Assembly: GCA_964391865.1 (NCBI GenBank)
Contig: CAYMNQ010000001.1
Span: 310,001-374,000, forward strand
Source: DASZQL01 sp964391865
GTDB lineage: Bacteria > Planctomycetota > Phycisphaerae > Phycisphaerales > UBA1924
Length of the DNA stretch: 64,000 nt
Direction of reading: 5' to 3'
Shown here: one piece after another, positions 7,735 through 15,922 of the stretch
Layout of the letters: every line of letters starts with the position of its first letter
Numbering within the stretch: position 1 is the first letter of the stretch
Translations under genes and position numbers: made by a program
Notes under the pieces: generated by a model
What the model was told of the DNA's origin: nothing
Seen by the model: only the letters and a program-made list of their open reading frames with translations
Database searches by the model: none

Positions 7735-9014
7735 TGGAGCGGCTTCTGAAGCTTCTGTCGAATCACGATCGCGGCGGCGTTGAACACCAACAAAACCCCC
7801 ATCAGCACGATGATCCCCGACGCCGCCACCTTGTGGAACTCTTCCTGCGGCATGCTCGCCCAGTTGAAGATCTGCAGCGGCATCACCGTGAAGTCCGACA
7901 TCACGTTCGACGGGCGGTACAGGATGAACACAACCCCGCTCACCACCAGCAGCGGCGCCGCTTCACCGATCGCGCGGCTCACCGCCAGGATCGAACCCGT
8001 CATGATCCCCGGCACCGCGCACGGCAGGATCATCTTCGCGATCATCTGCCACTTCGTCGCCCCGATCGCCAGCGTCCCCTGACGCAGCGAGTCCGGCACC
8101 GCACGCAGCGCCTCACGCGTCGAGATAATCACGATCGGCAGCACCACCAGCGCCAACGTCAGCCCCCCCGCCAGCACGCTGCTCCCCAGCGGCAATCGCA
8201 GGTGGTACCACGCGTCCGGGTCGCCGAAGCTCACCATGTTGTACGTCCGCCACGAACGCACCTCGCCCGCGCTGAACGCGATCTCTTCCCGGCTCTCCGT
8301 GAACACGCGGATCGCGCCATTCTCCGCGCTCAAGAGCCGCCCACGCACCGCGCGCCCGTCATTCAACTCAAACTTGAATTCACCCGCGAACACCACCCGG
8401 CGCGAGCGGACATCGTCCAACGAGATCACCCAATCCCCCTTCAGCGGCTCGCTCACCCGCAGCGCGACCACATTCACGCCCGCCGCGTCCAAGACCTCTT
8501 CACGCACGAATACCTGCGCCGCCGGCTGGTCCCGCAGCCGCAGCACTTCCATCCGGTCATACGTCGAGATGTTCGACCCGCCGAACAGACCCAGCATCCG
8601 CGCGAAGACCGTCAGCCCCAGAATCCCATACACCACCGACGGCACCCCGGCCAGGTTCCCGACATTCAGCTGGAACAACTCGTGCATCCGTCCCAGTAAA
8701 CGGTTCTTCGGCTTGTACTCCTCCAGCAGGATCGCCGTCCCCACCCCCAGCGGAACGGCGGCGATCACGCAGATCAGGCACGCCCACACCGAACCCCACA
8801 ACGCCGCGCTGAACCCCGCCTTCGCCGGGAAGCGCGACGCGAAGTTGGTCAGAAAATCTCCGTCAAGATGCTTCAGCCCCTCGCGCAGAATCGACAGGAT
8901 CAGGACCGCAAGAATCACGCACGACAGACTCGTCGCCAGCAGACAGCACCACACGAACACACGGTCCAGCCGCTGCCGACCGCGCGCCGAACGAGCCTTG
9001 CCCCCCGCGATCAT
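7731..9014 (-). CDS. pstA: Phosphate ABC transporter permease PstA with extra inserted domain
   Basis: 427 aa, against roughly 280-300 for typical PstA. The BPD-type permease is recognisable: TM1 at about residues 22-43, a core from residue 70 on and the EAA-like loop EALRAVPDSLRQG near 301-313, close to residues that contact PstB. Between the LNVGNLAGVPS...LGLFGG segment and the next TM helix (about residues 145-275) lies an insertion of about 130 residues. It is rich in beta-strand-like sequence and polar residues and should face one side of the membrane as a separate domain. The gene overlaps pstC and pstB by 4 bp each. Confidence 0.93.
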   Translation of the reverse strand: MIAGGKARSARGRQRLDRVFVWCCLLATSLSCVILAVLILSILREGLKHLDGDFLTNFASRFPAKAGFSAALWGSVWACLICVIAAVPLGVGTAILLEEYKPKNRLLGRMHELFQLNVGNLAGVPSVVYGILGLTVFARMLGLFGGSNISTYDRMEVLRLRDQPAAQVFVREEVLDAAGVNVVALRVSEPLKGDWVISLDDVRSRRVVFAGEFKFELNDGRAVRGRLLSAENGAIRVFTESREEIAFSAGEVRSWRTYNMVSFGDPDAWYHLRLPLGSSVLAGGLTLALVVLPIVIISTREALRAVPDSLRQGTLAIGATKWQMIAKMILPCAVPGIMTGSILAVSRAIGEAAPLLVVSGVVFILYRPSNVMSDFTVMPLQIFNWASMPQEEFHKVAASGIIVLMGVLLVFNAAAIVIRQKLQKPLQ

Positions 9015-10030
9015 TGGTACACCTCGCGATACCGCCGCATCACGCGGTCGCCGATCACCGTCAGCACCAGCGTCATCAGGAACAGCATCGCCGCGACCGC
9101 GTAACTCGACAGATACTCCACGCCGTGCGCCGGCGCGTCACCCAGGAAGATCTGCACCATGTACCCCGTCATGGTCTGCACTTCGTCGCGAGGGTCCGCC
9201 GTCAGCTGAGCCAACCCGCCGGCCGCCAGAGACACGATCATCGTCTCGCCCACCGCCCGCGCGATCGCCAGCAGGAACGCCGCAATAATCCCCGACAGCG
9301 CCGCCGGCACCACCACCTTCGTCGACACATCAAACTTCGTCGACCCCACCGCGTACGCCCCCTCGCGCAGACTCCGCGGCACCGCCTGCAGCGCGTCCTC
9401 CGTCAGGGAGCACACGATCGGCAGGCACATCACCCCCACCGCCAGCCCCGCGCTCAGCGCGTTGTATGAGCTGATCGGCTTGGCGACCCACGCCACCGCG
9501 CCATCCCCAAGAAACGAAAACAACGGCGCGATCGGCAGGATCACCGCCCCATGGCACCACTGCAGCGCGGGAGTGATCGCGATCAGCGCGAAGTACCCGT
9601 ACACCACCGTCGGGATGCCCGCCAGTATCTCCAGAACCGGCTTCAGCACCGCACGCACGCTCCGCGGCGCGTACTCGCTCAGATAGATCGCCGTCACCAG
9701 CCCCACCGGCAGAGCCACCACGCACGCCACCGCCGTCACCAGCAGCGTCCCGCTCACCAGCGCCCACACGCCGAAGTATTTCTCAGACCCCAGCAGCGGC
9801 GACCACTTCGCGCTCGTGAAAAACTGCCACGCGCTCACCTCGGGCCGCCGAAAAAACTCGAACGCCTCCGCCAGCAGGATCGCCAGGATCGCCAGCGTGA
9901 TCAGCGTCGTGACCACACCGCACGCGACCAGACTCGCCACCACCAGCTTGTCGCTGATCGACCGCCACCCCCACGCGCGCCGCCGCCCGAGCGCGTGCGG
10001 AGCAGCAGCTTGTGCGGCGAGGGTCGTCAT
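9011..10030 (-). CDS. pstC: Phosphate ABC transporter permease PstC
   Basis: 339 aa inner-membrane permease with a first TM segment at about residues 37-60 and a typical PstC core: IPTVVYGYFAL and the EAA loop EDALQAVPRSLREGAYAVG. It pairs with PstA to form the phosphate channel. The stop overlaps the pstA start (ATGA). It lies 86 bp downstream of pstS. An inserted segment between TM helices (LQWCHGAVILP...SYNALSAG) is moderately longer than in E. coli, which is common in this family. Confidence 0.95.
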   Translation of the reverse strand: MTTLAAQAAAPHALGRRRAWGWRSISDKLVVASLVACGVVTTLITLAILAILLAEAFEFFRRPEVSAWQFFTSAKWSPLLGSEKYFGVWALVSGTLLVTAVACVVALPVGLVTAIYLSEYAPRSVRAVLKPVLEILAGIPTVVYGYFALIAITPALQWCHGAVILPIAPLFSFLGDGAVAWVAKPISSYNALSAGLAVGVMCLPIVCSLTEDALQAVPRSLREGAYAVGSTKFDVSTKVVVPAALSGIIAAFLLAIARAVGETMIVSLAAGGLAQLTADPRDEVQTMTGYMVQIFLGDAPAHGVEYLSSYAVAAMLFLMTLVLTVIGDRVMRRYREVYQ

Positions 10031-10116
10031 TCAGGGACGCATTCTCTCTGTAGATCGAAGCCGATGCACGCCCTCTCGAGCACGCAACGGGTGTGTCTCA
10101 TGAATGAGTCGACCAC

Positions 10117-11118
10117 TTACTTGTACACCTTCGCCAGCGGGCCCGAGACCTTCTTGCCCGCGGCGTCGAGGAACTGCGTCCCCGTCTTCTTCGCCGCGAA
10201 GTTCGCCGTCGCGCGGGAGTACATCTCCCCCGGCAGTTGCACGTACCCGACCGCTTCGGACAGCTCGCCCGCCTTGGTCATGTAGAACTCAACGAAAGCC
10301 TTCACTTCAGGGCGATCGGCGGCCTTCTTGTTCACATAGATGAACAGCGGGCGGCTGAACGGGGCGTACGTCCCCGTCTCAATCGTCTCGTGCGTCGGCG
10401 TGATCGCGCCCGCGCCCGAGTCGATCGGAACCACCTTCAGCTTGTCCTTGTTCTCAAAGTAGTACGCGCACCCGAAGAACCCGATCGCGCCCGGATCGCC
10501 TTCCACGCCGCGGACCAGCACGTTGTCATCCTCGGAAACCGACATGTCCCCGCGGATGGAACCGTCCTTCCCGTCCTTGCCCATCTTCGCCGCAACCACT
10601 TCCTTGAAGTAATCGAACGTGCCAGAGTCGGTGCCGGGGGAATAGATCTTCAGAGGAGTGGTCGGCCAGCCGCTGCGCACATCCGCCCAAGTCTTCGCGC
10701 CGCCCTCGAGGTAGATCTTGCGGATCTCATCGATCGTCAGCTTGTCGACCCAAGTGTTCTTGTTGTTGATGACAATCGAGAGCCCGTCAAACGCGATCGG
10801 CAGCTCGATGTAATCGATCTTGTTCTCGACCGCTTTGTCGTGCTCTTCCTTCTTGATCGGGCGCGACGCGTTCGAGATATCCGTCTCACCCGCACAGAAA
10901 CGCTTGAACCCGCCGCCCGTGCCCGAGACGCCGACCGTCACGTTCACGTTCGGGGCGGCAGCTTTGAACTCTTCCGCCGCCGCCGACGTGATCGGCGACA
11001 CCGTCGAAGAACCATCGCACTTCACGGCACCCTTCAGCGCGTTGTTCGGGGCCGCGAACGCAAAGCTCGCCACGACACCGGCAACCAGAACCGAAAGACC
11101 CATCGCACGCGTGTTCAT
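10117..11118 (-). CDS. pstS: Phosphate-binding protein PstS
   Basis: 333 aa from the ATG at 11118, which places a good signal peptide (MNTRAMGLS...FAFAA) at the N-terminus; earlier starts would bury it. An AAAGGA lies upstream. The mature protein has CDGSSTVSPITSAAAEEF, then GTGGGFKRFCAGETDISNASRPI, and D-S-G-T-F-D-Y-F, the classical PstS phosphate-binding segments. It is the periplasmic receptor of PstSCAB. It is transcribed after phoR across a 126-bp gap that could hold its own promoter. Confidence 0.96.
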   Translation of the reverse strand: MNTRAMGLSVLVAGVVASFAFAAPNNALKGAVKCDGSSTVSPITSAAAEEFKAAAPNVNVTVGVSGTGGGFKRFCAGETDISNASRPIKKEEHDKAVENKIDYIELPIAFDGLSIVINNKNTWVDKLTIDEIRKIYLEGGAKTWADVRSGWPTTPLKIYSPGTDSGTFDYFKEVVAAKMGKDGKDGSIRGDMSVSEDDNVLVRGVEGDPGAIGFFGCAYYFENKDKLKVVPIDSGAGAITPTHETIETGTYAPFSRPLFIYVNKKAADRPEVKAFVEFYMTKAGELSEAVGYVQLPGEMYSRATANFAAKKTGTQFLDAAGKKVSGPLAKVYK

Positions 11119-11244
11119 TGCTCGATTTTCCTTTGTTTGTTTCGTGTTTCGGAGCCTTCTCGAAACCCGACGTAATCCAATCAGCAAATTGTTCAGATTG
11201 CGCTAAGGAATTGTTGCCTTCGGGCCAGATCGAACTCGCTTGAC

Positions 11245-12672
11245 TTACAGCGATCCCGGCACCACCAGCTTGAACGTGCTCCCCCGCCCGAGGCTGCTCT
11301 CCACATCCACACGCCCACGGTGCAGCATCGCAATGTGCTTCACGATCGCCAGCCCAAGCCCTGTACCCCCCAGTTCGCGGCTCCGCGCCTTGTCCACGCG
11401 GTAGAACCGCTCGAACACCCGTGACAAGTGCTCCGGCGGGATCCCAGGACCCTCGTCCTCCACCGAGATCAACGCCTCCGGCCCCGCGTTCCCGTCCGCC
11501 GCCCACGCCTTCACCAAAACGCGCGTGCCGCCCGGGCTGTACCGGATCGCGTTCGACAACAGGTTCGACAGCGCCTGCTCGATCAACGGCGGGTTCACCT
11601 GCGCCAGCAGATCCGCCGGCACCTCTGCATCCAGCCGAACGCCCTTCGCTTTCGCCGACGGCTCGTGCTGCGCGCACGCCGCCTCAACGATCTCCGCCAC
11701 GCTCGTCCGCTGCGTGTCGAGATCGTCGAACTCTTCGGGACGCTCGAGCTTCGTCAGCGTCAGCATGTCGTCGATGATCGCGCTGAGCCGGTCGGAGTTC
11801 CGGTGGATCACGCTGAGAAACTGCATCGCCTGCTCCGGGTCGGCGAGCCCCGTCTCCATCAGCGTCTCGACGTACCCCTTGATGTTCGTGATCGGCGTGC
11901 GCAACTCGTGCGACACATTCGCCGCGAAATCGGTGCGCACCGCTTCCAGTCGGCGCAGATGCGTCACGTCGTCGAGCACGATCACCGTGCCGATGCTCTT
12001 CCCCTCCGCATCGCGCAGCGGCCCGCTCGTCGCGCGCACCTGCCGCGTCGGCGTGCCCGACAGCTCGAACTCATCCACCGATCCCGGCGCCACCCCCGAC
12101 GCGCCCATCGCCGCCGCCACGAACTGATTCAACCCCGGCTGGCGCACCACTTCCTGCAGCAGCCGCCCGCGCGCCGGCCGGCCGCTCAACTCCAGCATCT
12201 CCTCCGCCGCTCGGTTCAAGCTCAGGATCCGCTGCTGCAGGTCGAGCGCGATCACCGCGCCGTCGATCGACTGCAGAATCGCGCGCTGCTCGTTCCGCTG
12301 CACCTGAAGCTGCGCGATCTGAGAGCTCATCTGCAGCGCCACCTCGTTCAGCGACGCCGCCAACGACCCCAGTTCCTCGCTCGACGGCGCTTCCACACGG
12401 TGCTTCAAATCCCCCGACGCCAGCCGCGCCGCCCCCTCGCTGATGCGGCTCATCTCCGCCCGCATCCGCGCCAACCCGTACACCGCCACCAGCGCCACAG
12501 CGCCCACCCCAACGGCGGCCAGAATCGCCAGCCCGTTCACGCTGCGTTCCAACCCCGCCCGCTGAAACATCGACGCCGCCACGCCCCACCACACCGCCGC
12601 CACCAGCACCTGCACCCCGAGCAGCAGCAGGCCGAAGCGCCAGATGAAAGATCGTTTGCGGGTGGATGCCAT
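11245..12672 (-). CDS. phoR: Phosphate regulon sensor histidine kinase PhoR
   Basis: 475 aa. Two N-terminal TM helices (about 13-33 and 47-68) are separated by a very short periplasmic loop, as in PhoR. A HAMP domain follows (about 69-120), then a PAS domain (about 125-235), a HisKA dimerisation helix with VSHELRTP (His255) and a HATPase_c domain with N box NLLSNAIRYSP, DEGPGIP and GTGLGLAIV. The lack of a large sensor loop fits sensing through PstSCAB-PhoU. It is 57 bp downstream of phoB. Confidence 0.95.
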   Translation of the reverse strand: MASTRKRSFIWRFGLLLLGVQVLVAAVWWGVAASMFQRAGLERSVNGLAILAAVGVGAVALVAVYGLARMRAEMSRISEGAARLASGDLKHRVEAPSSEELGSLAASLNEVALQMSSQIAQLQVQRNEQRAILQSIDGAVIALDLQQRILSLNRAAEEMLELSGRPARGRLLQEVVRQPGLNQFVAAAMGASGVAPGSVDEFELSGTPTRQVRATSGPLRDAEGKSIGTVIVLDDVTHLRRLEAVRTDFAANVSHELRTPITNIKGYVETLMETGLADPEQAMQFLSVIHRNSDRLSAIIDDMLTLTKLERPEEFDDLDTQRTSVAEIVEAACAQHEPSAKAKGVRLDAEVPADLLAQVNPPLIEQALSNLLSNAIRYSPGGTRVLVKAWAADGNAGPEALISVEDEGPGIPPEHLSRVFERFYRVDKARSRELGGTGLGLAIVKHIAMLHRGRVDVESSLGRGSTFKLVVPGSL

Positions 12673-12729
12673 GCGACTCAGTCAGCGCGAGCGAAAGGAC
12701 GGGTTCCGGAGCGAGCGCCCCAGAATACG

Positions 12730-13482
12730 TCACGCGACCGGCGCGCCCTTGTCCTCGGAGACCCGGTACCCCACGCCGCGGACCGTCTCGATCACCTCGC
12801 CGTACGCCCCCAGCCGCTGCCGCAGCGCCGCAACGTGAACATCGATCGCGCGGCTGGAGAGCACCGTCCCCTCTCCACGCACCGCCGACACCAGTTGATC
12901 CCGAGTCCGCACGAACCCGGGCCGGATCGCCAGGAAGTGCAGCAGGTTGTACTGCGTCAGCGTCAGGTCCAGCGGCTTGCCATCCAGCGTTACCGTGTGC
13001 CGCGCCGGGTCGATCAGAATCGCCCCGCCCGCCAGCGAGATGTGCGACGACGCGTTGGCTTCGCGCCGACGCAGCACCGCCTTCGCCCGCGCCACCAAGA
13101 CGCGCGGGCTGAACGGCTTCGTCACATAGTCCTCGGCCCCCAACTCCAGCCCCACCACGATGTCCGATTCTTCCCCCCGCGCCGACACCATCAGGATCGG
13201 GATCGTGCTCGTCGACGGATCACGCTTCAGCTTCCGGCACACCTCAAGCCCGTCAAGGTCCGGCAGCATGATGTCCAGCACCACCAGCTCGGGCCGAGTC
13301 TGCTCGATCATCTGCAGCGCCACCCGACCGCTCGGCGCGACCTGCGTCTGAAACCCCTCTCGGGCAAGATGGAACTGAATGAGCGACGCGATATCCGACT
13401 CATCCTCAACGATCAACACCGGCCCACGCCCGGAGCCGGACACCCGCGAAGAAGACGCAGCCATGGTCGTCATGCGGACCAT
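12730..13482 (-). CDS. phoB: Phosphate regulon response regulator PhoB (OmpR family)
   Basis: About 250 aa. The receiver domain has the acidic pocket VEDE, the phosphoacceptor Asp in LVVLDIMLPDLDG and the Lys in YVTKPF. The C-terminal winged-helix domain ends in VAALRQRLG...VRGVGYRVSE. It should activate pst and related genes at low phosphate. ATGs at 13482 and 13473 are both plausible starts. The open frame reaches 13521 but that extension looks unlike protein. It is divergent from the unknown gene at 13599, with a gap of about 115 bp. Confidence 0.94.
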   Translation of the reverse strand: MVRMTTMAASSSRVSGSGRGPVLIVEDESDIASLIQFHLAREGFQTQVAPSGRVALQMIEQTRPELVVLDIMLPDLDGLEVCRKLKRDPSTSTIPILMVSARGEESDIVVGLELGAEDYVTKPFSPRVLVARAKAVLRRREANASSHISLAGGAILIDPARHTVTLDGKPLDLTLTQYNLLHFLAIRPGFVRTRDQLVSAVRGEGTVLSSRAIDVHVAALRQRLGAYGEVIETVRGVGYRVSEDKGAPVA

Positions 13483-13598
13483 TGTAAGTGCCGAACATTC
13501 GAAGTGGACCCCTTGGCGCAATCTTCATTTTCCGTGCGGGGTCTTTCCGAACTCGACCGCACCAAGAACGCCCGACGCCCGATATTGTTGTTGTCACT

Positions 13599-14567
13599 GT
13601 GGAGCAACCGCTGACGCTCATCCTCAGCCCTTACGACCTCTCCGCCCGTTCCCCGGCGGCGATGGCCGCCCTGCTCCTCGCCGACCACGCCGTCACCCTC
13701 CGCCCAACCCCCTTTGAGGGAACCTCGCGCGCCGCCGTCGCCGACGCCGTCGACGCCTCCCCGCGCTACCTCCGCTTCATGGAATCCTGGCGATGGACCG
13801 GCCCGCTCTGGCGCGGCGATCCCGTCCTCTCCGCCCACCACCGCGACGCCGAACCCTTCGAAGAAATCCGCCGCGTTGCATCGCTCGTCGAAGACGATCC
13901 CGCGCTCGCCGTCCTCCGCCCGCTCGTCGAATCTACCCTCTTCCACGACGGCTCCGCGTACCTCGACGCCGTCTCGCGCGACCTCCTCGGCGGGGGCGAC
14001 CCCGGCGTCGGCATCCCCCTCCGCGCAGGGCTCGAGCGCTTCGCCGCCCGCCACGCGCTCCCCATCGTCCGCTGCTCCGCCGGCTCGATGACCGACAAAC
14101 TCGGGCTATCGCTCGCCAAGCCCGTCGCCAAGATCGACCTCCCTCTCATGCTCGACGCGGGCGGCGAGGATCTCGTCGCCCTACGCACCGTCCTCGCGCG
14201 CGATCTCCGCGCGCTCCGCCGGCAACTCCGCCGCCTGCTCTCCGGCGACGCCGACGCCGTCGCCGACGTCGTGAACGCCGCGCGCGAATTCGAGAGCCGC
14301 TTCCGCGCACTCGCCGGGGACTTTGAACCGCACCGGGGCGGCGAACCGTCCCGCCGCCCCGCTCGCCCGGCGATGGTCTCCCTCACCATCGCGCTCTACC
14401 CCTCCGACACCACGCTCCGCAGCGCCTCCGCCGCCATGATCGCCGCCACAGGCCAGCGCCCGAAGCCGCCATCCGGCAGCGCAACAGCAACGACCCGCGC
14501 GCCCTCCGCCCTCGCGCTGGGCCCCTTCTGGGCGCTCGACGTGCGCGTCCTGCCGTGGGACTTCTGA
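13599..14567 (+). CDS. Conserved-looking protein of unknown function
   Basis: 322 aa from the GTG at 13599 (the open frame extends to 13488 but would overlap the phoB start). The protein is Arg/Ala/Leu-rich with a well-formed N-terminal half: LTLILSPYDLSARSPAAMAA, a W-R-W-T-G-P-L-W-R segment, DP-LSAHHRD, an acidic E-D-D-P segment and ...HALPIVRCSAGSMTDKLG. The C-terminal half has R-rich helices and a low-complexity tail. No catalytic motif or domain is recognised. It is transcribed away from phoB. Codon bias fits a real gene. Confidence 0.6.
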   Translation: MEQPLTLILSPYDLSARSPAAMAALLLADHAVTLRPTPFEGTSRAAVADAVDASPRYLRFMESWRWTGPLWRGDPVLSAHHRDAEPFEEIRRVASLVEDDPALAVLRPLVESTLFHDGSAYLDAVSRDLLGGGDPGVGIPLRAGLERFAARHALPIVRCSAGSMTDKLGLSLAKPVAKIDLPLMLDAGGEDLVALRTVLARDLRALRRQLRRLLSGDADAVADVVNAAREFESRFRALAGDFEPHRGGEPSRRPARPAMVSLTIALYPSDTTLRSASAAMIAATGQRPKPPSGSATATTRAPSALALGPFWALDVRVLPWDF

Positions 14568-14864
14568 CAGAAATTCTGGGACACAGATTCACCGCAGAGA
14601 CGCAGAGGGCGCAGAGAAGTTGAAAAGAACAGAACCGAAGAGCCAGGAAGCCACGGATTTCACGGATTCACACGGATGGGAATCAACACAGAGCAGCGGA
14701 CGAACACAGCAGTTCAGAGACAAGGATGGCTCGACTGATTGATCGTCCGTGCCGTCTGTGTTGTCTGTGGCAATTCTTTCCTGATCCGTGTCCATCCGCG
14801 AAATCCGTGGCTTCTTCTCTCCGAACTCCGCGATCTCCGCGTCCCCGCGGTGAATTCCTCTTCG
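14568..14864. repeat. Large imperfect inverted repeat between convergent genes
   Basis: The whole 297-bp gap is a degenerate palindrome built of direct modules. The left arm (about 14588-14668) carries a TTCACCGCAGAGACGC module and a CCACGGATTTCACGGAT module. The right arm (about 14794-14856) carries the same modules in reverse complement; the second module matches at 20 of 21 positions. The two flanking genes converge on it, so a transcript from either side would fold. A single-arm relative occurs at 40467-40500. No ORF here looks like protein. Confidence 0.75.
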
Positions 14865-15845
14865 TCAGGGTCGTTCCGCCGCCGCGCGAGAGAGCCGATC
14901 GCGCACCGCGTCCCACACGCCGCCAACACCATCCGGAATCTCAACCGCGATCCACGCGGGATTCATCGCGTCCGCCTCGTGCAGCGCCGCGTACAGCCGC
15001 GCCGCGTACGCCGCCGCTTCACGCGGCATCTCCATCACGCGCGGCGGCTCAACCACTCGCGCCGGACCGATCGCCAGCACCACCACACCGCGCGCTTCAC
15101 CCCGCGCCCGCTCCGCGATCAACCCCGCCTCCTCGCGCGAGAACAGCACCACCCGCGCCCGCGGCGCGTAGTGCGACGCCAGCATCCCGGGACTCGGCAT
15201 CGCCCCACTCGCCGAACCAGTGACCGCCGCGCGCTCCCCAGCCTCCAGCCCCAACTCCTCCGCCCCAATCGCGCCGAGCCGCAGCACGCGCGCCGCGCCA
15301 TCACCAACAACCGACACCACCGTCGACTCGATCCCCCGCGCGCACGCCCCGCCGTCCAGCACCATGACCTCGCGCTGATCAAACGCCGCGCGCGCGTGCG
15401 CCGCCGTCGTCGGGCTCACTCGCCCCGAAGGGTTCGCGCTCGGCCCCACCAGCGGCCCGCCGAACGCGAGCAACAACTCCAGCGCCACCGGATGGTCCGG
15501 GCAGCGCAGCGCCACCGTCCCGCCCCCCGCCGTCACGATCCCCGGCACGTTCATCGCCTTCTTCACCACGATCGTCAGCGCCCCGGGCCAGAACCGCGCC
15601 GCCAACTCCCGCGCCCGCGCCGGCCACTCCCCCGCCAGCCGCTCAGCCATCGCCGCGTCGCTCACGTGCACGATCAGCGGGTTGTTCGCCGGCCGCCCCT
15701 TCAGTTCATACACCCGGCGCACGGCCGACTCGTTCAGCGCATCCGCGCCCAGCCCGTACACCGTCTCCGTCGGGAACGCGACCACCCCGCCGGCGCGCAG
15801 CCGGCGCACCGCTTCAGCAATCTCGCTCTCATGGTCAACGCTCAT
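14865..15845 (-). CDS. tsaC: L-threonylcarbamoyladenylate synthase (TsaC/Sua5 type)
   Basis: 326 aa, YrdC domain plus C-terminal Sua5 domain. The N-terminus has the KR-like binding signature GGVVAFPTETVYGLGADA, then ELKGRPANNPLIVHV, FWPGALTIVV, VALRCPDHP and GPLVGPSANPSG. SPGMLASHYAPRA marks the linker into the Sua5 domain. The enzyme makes threonylcarbamoyl-AMP from Thr, bicarbonate and ATP for t6A37 modification of ANN-decoding tRNAs in the cytoplasm. The length fits the Sua5 rather than the short YrdC form. It is monocistronic as far as can be seen. Confidence 0.95.
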   Translation of the reverse strand: MSVDHESEIAEAVRRLRAGGVVAFPTETVYGLGADALNESAVRRVYELKGRPANNPLIVHVSDAAMAERLAGEWPARARELAARFWPGALTIVVKKAMNVPGIVTAGGGTVALRCPDHPVALELLLAFGGPLVGPSANPSGRVSPTTAAHARAAFDQREVMVLDGGACARGIESTVVSVVGDGAARVLRLGAIGAEELGLEAGERAAVTGSASGAMPSPGMLASHYAPRARVVLFSREEAGLIAERARGEARGVVVLAIGPARVVEPPRVMEMPREAAAYAARLYAALHEADAMNPAWIAVEIPDGVGGVWDAVRDRLSRAAAERP

Positions 15846-15922
15846 GCTCGAACCTCAAGCGCGACCCGCGCCGCGGGCGTTCCCCGCGGAACCACGCACC
15901 AGAGAAGCCGCCACCGATCCGT

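Noticed and set aside
11119..11244. Pho box upstream of pstS
   Set aside because: Two CTGA-containing blocks occur 12 bp apart, not the 11-bp spacing of the enterobacterial Pho box, and the match to CTGTCAT is weak; planctomycete Pho boxes are not known to me.
12730..13521. phoB start at 13521
   Set aside because: The extra N-terminal residues (MRQGVHFECSALT) are not protein-family-like and leave little upstream space; ATGs at 13482 or 13473 fit the receiver domain start.
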